DNA of 12,910 bases. Origin: Bacteroidota bacterium. GTDB lineage: Bacteria; Bacteroidota; Ignavibacteria; Ignavibacteriales; Ignavibacteriaceae. Shown piece by piece: positions 7,808 to 12,910 of this stretch; position 1 is the stretch's first letter; every line of letters starts with the position of its first letter. Under the pieces are notes generated by a model. It was given only the letters and a program-made list of their open reading frames with translations, searched no databases and was not told the DNA's origin. A program made the position numbers and the translations under genes. The stretch lies in assembly GCA_022567875.1 (NCBI GenBank), contig JADFGB010000009.1, positions 1 to 12,910 on the forward strand. Reading direction: 5' to 3'.

Positions 7808-9121
7808 CTATTTTCTCTTTAATGGTAATTTAATTGTAAATTCAGTTCCACACCCTATCTCGGATTTTACATTAATTGTTCCTCCTAATTTAGTAATAAT
7901 TCCAAGACTTACAGATAGACCCAATCCTGTCCCGCTTCCAACAGGTTTTGTTGTAAAAAAAGGATTAAATATTTTTTTAATTATTTCTTCTGACATTCCA
8001 ATACCGTTATCTTCTATCATAAGACTTATAAAATCGCCAGAAATTTTTGTGCTAATATCTATTTGAGAATCTTCAATTTTTTGTGTTGCGTAAGCCGAGT
8101 TTAGAAGAAGATTTACTATTACCTGATGAATATTATCAGCATTTGAAAATATAATTGGTAAATCATTTTCAAGATTTAATTTAATATTAATATTTCTAAA
8201 TATTGAATCATATTTTAGGAGACTAGTTGCAGATTGAATAACATTATTTATATCAACTTCTATCATATCATCTGATGAGGGCCGGGAAAAATTTACCATT
8301 TGTCTCATTATATTTGTAATACGATTTATATGTATTCTCATTTTCTGCAAGTAATCTATAAAAAATTTTTCTTTTGACTTTCTTTGAAGCAATTGAACAA
8401 TTGAAGATATTGCTGTGAGAGGATTTCCTACTTCGTGTGCAACACCTGCAGCCATTTGCCCAATTGCTGAAAGACGTTCAGAGTGCTGCATATTTTCGTG
8501 TTGAATACGAAGTTCTGTAATATCACGCATAATAATAGAACTACCTTTTAACTCTCCAACCTCATTTTTAATAACTGTTTGTGTTAACTGTACAAGAATT
8601 ATATTTTTTTGTTTTGTTATCATTTTTGTTTCAAAATTTTTAATATAGTTTTTATTTATAACACGATCAAAGTGAGATTGCATTTTATTCATTGTAAATA
8701 AATTATCAGGTATAATATTATAAATTGATTTTCCTATTATTTCTTTTTTACTCCATCCAAAAATTTGTTCAGCCCCTTTGTTCCAGGTTTTTATAATTTG
8801 TTTGTTATCTAATGTAAGAATAGCATCAGCTGAATTTTCTATAATATTTTGATAAAGTATTTCTGTGCTTTTAAGTCTTTTTTGATAAAGTTTACGATAA
8901 GTATAGATTGTCCATATTGCCCAAGAACTGATTAATACTACAGATAATACTCCCCTAATTATATAATACCAATGAGTTGTAACAATAGGAAATTTATCAA
9001 AAATGTATGATTCAATTATTTCGATTAGTCCAAAAAGTATTCCAATGATAACAAAAATTGTAAATAATACATATGCATACCCAACATGTAAAATAAACTC
9101 TGATATTTTTTTAATTAACAT
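7808..9121 (-). CDS. Membrane PAS-domain sensor histidine kinase (NtrB-like)
   Basis: The 437-residue kinase has two N-terminal membrane segments (about 15-36 and 52-76) joined by a short loop. A PAS domain follows at about 85-200 (NSADAILTLDNKQIIKTWNK). The dimerisation/phosphoacceptor helix has H229 in the segment GVAHEVGNPLTAI, and the ATPase domain has an N box at 337-341, G1 DNGIGM (371-376), FFTTK (388-392) and G2 GTGLGLS (397-403). The very short periplasmic loop makes a soluble periplasmic ligand unlikely; the signal is more probably sensed in the membrane or by the cytoplasmic PAS domain. No PAS cofactor residue is obvious. It should autophosphorylate and transfer to D53 of the regulator encoded directly after it, with no gap between the genes. 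The start at 9121 is preceded by only a weak purine stretch. Confidence 0.95.
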   Translation of the reverse strand: MLIKKISEFILHVGYAYVLFTIFVIIGILFGLIEIIESYIFDKFPIVTTHWYYIIRGVLSVVLISSWAIWTIYTYRKLYQKRLKSTEILYQNIIENSADAILTLDNKQIIKTWNKGAEQIFGWSKKEIIGKSIYNIIPDNLFTMNKMQSHFDRVINKNYIKNFETKMITKQKNIILVQLTQTVIKNEVGELKGSSIIMRDITELRIQHENMQHSERLSAIGQMAAGVAHEVGNPLTAISSIVQLLQRKSKEKFFIDYLQKMRIHINRITNIMRQMVNFSRPSSDDMIEVDINNVIQSATSLLKYDSIFRNINIKLNLENDLPIIFSNADNIHQVIVNLLLNSAYATQKIEDSQIDISTKISGDFISLMIEDNGIGMSEEIIKKIFNPFFTTKPVGSGTGLGLSVSLGIITKLGGTINVKSEIGCGTEFTIKLPLKRK

Positions 9122-9372
9122 AAAAACACTTCTATTAAATAAAACCTATTAAAGATATTTAATATTTCATAAGATTGCTATAAATAATTTTATAAACTTT
9201 TTCACTAGGTAGAATTAGTTATTAAGAGGAAGATACTATACCATCTTTATTTGTTGTTTAATTTACCTTTTTAGTAATCCTAAAAAAAATAACTAAATAT
9301 TTAACTCAACAACTCCGATGATTACTTTAGAAAAAATTAGCTGAATAATTGATAAAATTTTTAGAGTGAAAA
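9122..9372. other. Intergenic gap upstream of the two-component operon
   Basis: This 251-bp, very AT-rich gap lies between two minus-strand genes and must hold the promoter of the kinase/regulator operon and the 3' end of the Crp/Fnr transcript. I see no gene, no strong hairpin terminator and no convincing promoter. A weak -24/-12 look-alike on the minus strand is listed among the rejected items. Confidence 0.6.
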
Positions 9373-10077
9373 TTAATCATCACTTCTAATTTTTTCCAAG
9401 GCTTCATAATTTAGAATTTTAATTTTTTTGCCAATCAAATCTATTACCTTATCATTTTTAAACTCGGATAGAAAACGAATAAATGTTTCAGTAGCGGTTC
9501 CTGTAAATTGAGCCATCTCTTCTCTTTTTAAATCACACAATAAAGTACCGTCTTCACCTTCCCCCCAAAAATCTTTAATCAATAATATTGTTTCTGCAAC
9601 TCTTTCTCTAACATTTTTTAAAGAAATGGAAACCATATGGTTTTCGGCTGTTTTTAATTTATCAGATAGAAGTTTCATTAAGTTAACTGATAATTCAGGA
9701 TTGGATCTTAGGAGAGCAAAAAAAATATTTTTAGAAATATAGCAAATAACAGAATCTTCCATAGCAGTAGCAGTAGCATTATAATGTTCTCCAACAATTA
9801 AAGACCTATAACCTATTAAGTCACCTTCTTTTGCTAATCTTAATATTTGAACATTTCCATATTTATCATATTTATAAAGTTTGACTTTACCTTTATTTAT
9901 ACAATATATTCCCTCAGATTGTGAATTTTCTAAAAAAATATTCTGACCTTTTTTATAAATTTTAACACATTTAAATTCAGATAATTTTAAAATATCAACT
10001 TCAGAAATATTTTTAAAAATCGACCCAAATCGATTTTCACAATCTTTGCAAACAGGTAAATCATTTCTATAAGTCAT
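9373..10077 (-). CDS. Crp/Fnr-family transcriptional regulator with N-terminal CxxC
   Basis: The 234-residue regulator has an N-terminal cyclic-nucleotide-binding-type beta-roll (about 20-130), a long dimerisation helix (about 128-165) and a C-terminal winged HTH (about 184-221). The recognition helix segment TATETFIRFLSEF keeps the Glu and Arg that FNR and CRP use for base contact, but the FNR serine between them is Ile. Cysteines are at 10, 13, 37, 59, 112 and 181. C10/C13 in CKDCENRF, with C112 near the position of the central FNR cysteine, leave an Fe-S or redox-sensing role possible. However, the CxxCxxR-type N-terminus is common in Bacteroidota-type members that are not proven oxygen sensors. 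It is divergent from the Cyc2-like operon and shares a 190-bp promoter region with an FNR-like box, so it is the obvious candidate regulator of that operon and of itself. Confidence 0.92.
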   Translation of the reverse strand: MTYRNDLPVCKDCENRFGSIFKNISEVDILKLSEFKCVKIYKKGQNIFLENSQSEGIYCINKGKVKLYKYDKYGNVQILRLAKEGDLIGYRSLIVGEHYNATATAMEDSVICYISKNIFFALLRSNPELSVNLMKLLSDKLKTAENHMVSISLKNVRERVAETILLIKDFWGEGEDGTLLCDLKREEMAQFTGTATETFIRFLSEFKNDKVIDLIGKKIKILNYEALEKIRSDD

Positions 10078-10168
10078 AACAATTTTTAAAGAGATTATTA
10101 TTAATCCAGTCCTTTTGCCTTACTAATATACTATTTTAAATAAAAAATATTAAAATAACATTTAAAAC

Positions 10169-10182
10169 CTGATAATAATCAT
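10169..10182. promoter_or_regulatory. FNR-like operator between divergent genes
   Basis: CTGATAATAATCAT matches the FNR consensus TTGAT-N4-ATCAA at 8 of 10 fixed positions and has a perfect TGAT-N4-ATCA core. It lies about 98 bp upstream of the Crp/Fnr-type gene start (9373-10077) and about 92 bp upstream of the ATG at 10268. A class II activator position (centre near -41) would put the rightward start near 10217, consistent with an AT-rich -10 such as CATATT at 10202-10207. Chance matches are possible in such AT-rich sequence. Confidence 0.45.
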
Positions 10183-10267
10183 AAAATATTCAATCCTATC
10201 TCATATTTAATTCAAAAAAATATATCGTTATTAAATTAAAGAATTTAAGAAAAATCTTGAGATAAAT

Positions 10268-10744
10268 ATGAATTCGTTAAGATTTCATTTAATTAAGCAT
10301 AATTTCTTCGAAGGATTTAGTTCTGAACAATTAGAACCACTTTTAAAATTTACTACAGACGAAGTATACAAAAAAGGTCAATTTATTTTCACGTCTTGGG
10401 AAGAAGCTAGAATGTTTTATTTGGTATATAATGGTTTAGTATCGTTAGAAATTCCTTATCTAAAAAATTCTTCTGCAATAATAAACTTTGTTTACCCGGG
10501 TGATATTATAGGTATTGATTGTTTATACGAACCTCACCGCTGGTACTTTGATGCAAGAGTTTTAAAAGAAACAAATGTTCTTTCTATTGCTACTGATTCA
10601 TTAAAAAAAATAATTGAAGAAGATAAAGATTTTGGATATCAATTTGTAAATCAATTAATCTTTCATATTAGAAAACAGATTTTAGATATAAGATTAATTT
10701 TATTAAAAAACTCATCTGAGTTTAAAATAAAAATATTTTCATAA
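10268..10744 (+). CDS. Stand-alone cyclic-nucleotide-binding-domain protein without HTH
   Basis: The 158-residue protein contains one Crp-type beta-roll: KKGQFIF (35-41), FYLVYNGLVSLEIP (50-63) and PGDIIG (77-82), then LYEPHRWYFDAR (86-97) and a C-terminal helix (about 121-147). It stops where Crp/Fnr regulators would continue into the winged helix. The YRWHFDAR-like motif and the total length match a known group of about 150-residue stand-alone domain proteins, so this looks like a complete protein rather than a broken regulator. Only 34 bp follow before the next gene, too few to hold a lost HTH. It has no signal peptide and should be cytoplasmic. Its ligand and partner are unknown; it may sense a redox or nucleotide signal for the operon it leads, or bind the divergent Crp/Fnr protein. 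The ATG has no strong Shine-Dalgarno. Confidence 0.85.
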   Translation: MNSLRFHLIKHNFFEGFSSEQLEPLLKFTTDEVYKKGQFIFTSWEEARMFYLVYNGLVSLEIPYLKNSSAIINFVYPGDIIGIDCLYEPHRWYFDARVLKETNVLSIATDSLKKIIEEDKDFGYQFVNQLIFHIRKQILDIRLILLKNSSEFKIKIFS

Positions 10745-10765
10745 ATACTTTACTAACCAATAATA

Positions 10766-10772
10766 AAAGGAG
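10766..10772 (+). promoter_or_regulatory. Strong Shine-Dalgarno of the Cyc2-like gene
   Basis: AAAGGAG lies 6 nt upstream of the ATG at 10779. It is the best ribosome-binding site in the window, suggesting high translation of the cytochrome-porin relative to the preceding regulator-like gene. Confidence 0.8.
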
Positions 10773-10778
10773 TTAAAA

Positions 10779-12071
10779 ATGAAAAAGTTATACAACTTTA
10801 GGTTAAAATTAAAATCCTCTGGCTTGATTTTAGGATTTTTATTTTTAGCACTTTCAATTTCGGGTGCTTTTAATAAAGCAAGTGCAACCTCACAATGGGC
10901 AAAAAAATACAAAACAGGTTGTACAACATGTCACACAGCATTTCCAAGATTAAATAATTATGGAATGCGTTTTATGATGAATGGTTATCAGGATCCTGAT
11001 TCAGATACTCCTGATGGTGGAAAATTGGGGAAAAAAATGGTTAATACTTATCTATCAATAGATAATCTAAATAATTTTTTAGGTGTTAGACTAAACTTTA
11101 CACCATTAAGAGCTCAAACAAATGCAAGAACTATAAATGGTGTTAAAGAAACTAAATATAGTATAGGTATAACAAATTGGGTGCAATTTTTTGTTGCAGG
11201 TGCACTTAGTAAAAATGTTTCAATTTTTATAGAAATGGAATTCGAACAAGCACACTTTAAATTTTCTTGGTTTAAATTTGGAATTCACAATTTAGCTGAA
11301 TCTACATTGTTAAACTTTGAAGTTGGTAATATATCACCAGTTGATTATGCAAGTTATTCTAATAGATTACGTCAAATTGGTTCATTAAAAGGTGATATTT
11401 TTAGAATAAAGTCTTCTGGTGGTGCAACAACAAACCAACCTGAAGATAAAACAGATGTAAGTGGTTCTCGTCCAGGTTTACAATATTATGGATACAAAGG
11501 TCCTGTTGTTGTATGGGCTGGTGTTTCACCAGGCTCAGTTTCCACTGATCCTAATAATAAAATGCATGGATGGGCAGGTATAAAATTAGTTATTCCTGAA
11601 GAAATGGAATCTAAATTTGAAGGTACGGCTTTAACAGGTTGGATTTATAAGGGTCAAGATGCTTCAAATAGTTCAACAAATCAATTAATAAATTCCTTTT
11701 TTAGATACAGTATTCAAACTAATATAAGATATGATGATTTTGATTTGCAGGCTGCTTATATCAATACATCAGAAGACAATTATTATTTAACAACAACTCC
11801 AATAGAAGAAAATTATAATGGCTTTGCTCTAATTGCAGGTAAATATCTTGTTCCAGATAAAGTATATTTAGCTGTGGGCTATGATAAAATATCTTATAAC
11901 AACCCGATTTTAAATAATTCTAAAAAAAGAAATTTTATTACAGGTTCATTAAGTTACTTTATCCAAGAAAATATTAGACTTGGATTACATACAAAATTTG
12001 ATGTAACAAGCGAAGACTTCGGACATGTTCGTTCAAATGACTTTCAATTAAATGTAAGGACAATGTTCTAA
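10779..12071 (+). CDS. Cyc2-like fused monoheme cytochrome c / outer-membrane beta-barrel
   Basis: The 430-residue product has an N-terminal signal peptide (basic region to about 12, hydrophobic core, probable cleavage after ASA at residue 36). One heme-binding motif follows, CTTCH (C48, C51, H52), in the context CTTCHTAFPRLNNYGMRF and then NGY. This closely resembles the Cyc2 fused-cytochrome motif (CxTCHTxYPxLTPxGRxFKxxGY). The remaining 350 or so residues are strand-rich, with alternating hydrophobic/polar and aromatic positions, and the chain ends in Phe (NVRTMF), as expected for an outer-membrane barrel. Known Cyc2 proteins are about this size and carry electrons across the outer membrane, the best-studied case being Fe(II) oxidation; related single-heme barrels also occur in bacteria with no such phenotype. 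Here the donor or acceptor is inferred only. It overlaps the next cytochrome gene by 1 nt (TAATG). Confidence 0.8.
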   Translation: MKKLYNFRLKLKSSGLILGFLFLALSISGAFNKASATSQWAKKYKTGCTTCHTAFPRLNNYGMRFMMNGYQDPDSDTPDGGKLGKKMVNTYLSIDNLNNFLGVRLNFTPLRAQTNARTINGVKETKYSIGITNWVQFFVAGALSKNVSIFIEMEFEQAHFKFSWFKFGIHNLAESTLLNFEVGNISPVDYASYSNRLRQIGSLKGDIFRIKSSGGATTNQPEDKTDVSGSRPGLQYYGYKGPVVVWAGVSPGSVSTDPNNKMHGWAGIKLVIPEEMESKFEGTALTGWIYKGQDASNSSTNQLINSFFRYSIQTNIRYDDFDLQAAYINTSEDNYYLTTTPIEENYNGFALIAGKYLVPDKVYLAVGYDKISYNNPILNNSKKRNFITGSLSYFIQENIRLGLHTKFDVTSEDFGHVRSNDFQLNVRTMF

Positions 12072-12502
12072 TGAAGAAAACAACATTATATATAATCACT
12101 TTGATATTTAGTTTTGGGTTTGTTTATAGTAGCACAGTAAATGCTCAAACCAAGTCACCAAATGGATTAAAAATTTTCAAAGATAACAAGTGTACCAAAT
12201 GTCATACAATTAGTTCTTTATGTATAGGTGCAAAGGTCAAAAAAGTAGTAAAAAAAGAAGATGATGGTTGGGGATTTGACGATGATGAAGATGATGTTAA
12301 AGCACCTGATCTTTCAGATGTTGGATTAAAGTTCAAAGCTGAATGGATGAGCAAATGGTTACGCAAGAAAGTAAAGTTAGAAGGAAAAAAGCATAAAAGA
12401 CGTTTCAAAGGAAGCAAGGATGAGCTACAAGAATTAGTTAGTTGGTTAGCTACTTTAAGGGATGAAACAAATAAAGTTCCTGAACTTAAAAAAACAAAAT
12501 AA
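12071..12502 (+). CDS. Small periplasmic monoheme cytochrome c with a charged insert
   Basis: The 143-residue product has a Sec signal peptide (cleavage likely after VNA at residue 25, before QTK) and one heme motif, CTKCH (C41, C44, H45). After the heme come a basic stretch (KVKKVVKK, 55-62) and a strongly acidic stretch (about 63-76, with DDGWGFDDDEDD). The class I-like tail begins APDLSDVGLKFK (78-89), passes HKRRFKGS and ends in helix DELQELVSWLATL. The distal ligand is unclear: the usual Met-Pro segment is missing, M93 is the only mature methionine and H107 is an alternative. The gene overlaps the Cyc2-like stop by 1 nt, so the two are translationally coupled. This suggests a periplasmic partner carrying electrons between the outer-membrane cytochrome and an inner-membrane complex. 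The operon ends 17 bp later at a terminator. Confidence 0.88.
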   Translation: MKKTTLYIITLIFSFGFVYSSTVNAQTKSPNGLKIFKDNKCTKCHTISSLCIGAKVKKVVKKEDDGWGFDDDEDDVKAPDLSDVGLKFKAEWMSKWLRKKVKLEGKKHKRRFKGSKDELQELVSWLATLRDETNKVPELKKTK

Positions 12503-12518
12503 AGATTTCCCTTTATGT

Positions 12519-12552
12519 AAAGCCGGGAGCTAAACTCTCGGCTTTTTTTTTT
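12519..12552 (+). terminator. Rho-independent terminator after the cytochrome genes
   Basis: AAAGCCGGGAG and CTCTCGGCTTT form an 11-bp stem with one G-U wobble around a 5-nt loop (CTAAA), followed by a run of T to 12552. It begins 16 nt after the cytochrome c stop. The next gene starts 28 nt past the T run on the same strand, so the hairpin may also act as an attenuating, partly read-through step within a longer operon. Confidence 0.93.
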
Positions 12553-12580
12553 AGTATAGCAATTTATAGGATAATATTTG

Positions 12581-12910
12581 ATGAAGGCTACAAGACGAAA
12601 ATTTATTAAATCTATTTTGGGTGTTGGTGTTGTTGGAAGCATATTCTCTTTTTTATATCCGGTAATATCTTATCTAGTTCCTCCAAAAGTTCCTACAATA
12701 AATGTTAATTCAGTAAATGCAGGTAAATTTTTGGCACTAAAAAAAGGATCTTATAAAATATTAAAATTCGGAAGAGAACCGGTAATATTAATTAAAGATA
12801 AAGAAAATAATTTACATGCTTTAAATGCTACTTGTACTCATCTTGACTGTATTGTTCAATATAAAAAAGATACAAATCTAATTTGGTGTGCCTGCCATAA
12901 TGGTATATAT
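12581..12910 (+). CDS. Rieske [2Fe-2S] protein, N-terminal part (runs off the window)
   Basis: The open frame of 110 codons reaches the window end without a stop. The N-terminus has a twin-arginine-like start (MKATRRKFIK) followed by a hydrophobic segment (about 11-33), typical of Rieske subunits exported by Tat and kept as a membrane anchor. Both cluster-binding boxes are present: CTHLDC (C85, H87, C90) and CACHNG (C103, C105, H106). C85, H87, C103 and H106 should ligate the [2Fe-2S] cluster and C90-C105 form the disulfide seen in high-potential bc-type Rieske proteins. It is therefore probably the iron-sulfur subunit of a quinol:cytochrome c reductase, oxidising quinol (or working in reverse) at the periplasmic face; a cytochrome b gene would be expected just downstream. 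A weak AGG lies 10 nt before the ATG. The upstream gap is too short for an obvious promoter beyond the terminator. Confidence 0.93.
   Translation, partial: MKATRRKFIKSILGVGVVGSIFSFLYPVISYLVPPKVPTINVNSVNAGKFLALKKGSYKILKFGREPVILIKDKENNLHALNATCTHLDCIVQYKKDTNLIWCACHNGIY

Noticed and set aside
9228..9243. Minus-strand -24/-12 look-alike TGGTATAGTATCTTCC upstream of the kinase gene
   Set aside because: It shares TGGTA and the spacing with the 5078 element, but it lacks the -12 G and most of the second half of the consensus. In such AT-rich sequence this is not enough to call autoregulation.
10268..10744. Crp-like gene as a frameshifted pseudogene that lost its HTH
   Set aside because: The length and HRWYFDAR motif fit a known group of stand-alone domains, and only 34 bp remain before the next gene, leaving no room for HTH remnants.
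12202..12642. Minus-strand open frame of 146 codons over the cytochrome c gene
   Set aside because: It lies antisense to a clear heme protein, crosses a strong plus-strand terminator, overlaps the Rieske start and gives a low-complexity Ser-rich product caused by the Asp/Glu/Lys codons on the other strand.

Overview
The window is low-GC DNA from a Gram-negative bacterium. It encodes two predicted outer-membrane beta-barrels, several Sec-type signal peptides, periplasmic cytochrome c and a sigma-54 activator. The AT-rich codon use, the Crp/Fnr protein with an N-terminal CxxC, the paired YceI-like proteins and the barrel proteins together suggest the Bacteroidota/Ignavibacteria side of the tree. 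This is inference from gene content, not a marker-gene placement, and confidence is moderate to low.

Positions 1-3335 (minus strand) are ordinary housekeeping sequence of somewhat higher GC. They hold prolyl-tRNA synthetase (proS), an uncharacterised partial gene directly downstream of it, and upstream a U32-family (TrhP/RlhA-type) RNA-hydroxylation protein. Positions 3480-4822 (minus) carry an outer-membrane porin-like gene ending in a clear intrinsic terminator.

A 317-bp divergent gap (4823-5139) follows, with a perfect GTGCA-N4-TGCAC palindrome and a good -24/-12 (sigma-54) promoter candidate. That promoter faces two tandem periplasmic YceI-like genes (5140-6449). Converging on them, with 2 bp between stop codons, is a histidine kinase/NtrC-family response-regulator pair (6452-9121, minus). 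The simplest reading is a local circuit: the kinase phosphorylates the activator, which binds the palindrome and fires the sigma-54 promoter of the YceI pair.

The right-hand part (9373-12910) is a redox locus. A Crp/Fnr regulator (minus) is divergent from a plus-strand operon. The operon encodes an HTH-less cyclic-nucleotide-binding-domain protein, a fused monoheme cytochrome/outer-membrane beta-barrel resembling Cyc2, and a small monoheme cytochrome c, and it ends at a strong terminator. An FNR-like palindrome lies between the divergent genes. Only 28 nt after the terminator hairpin a Rieske iron-sulfur protein begins and runs off the window, presumably the first subunit of a cytochrome bc-type complex. 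Together these could form an electron path from the cell surface (Cyc2-like protein), through a periplasmic cytochrome, to or from a quinone-linked bc complex. This is the most interesting hypothesis in the window. I saw no tRNA, rRNA, CRISPR array, insertion sequence or integrase.
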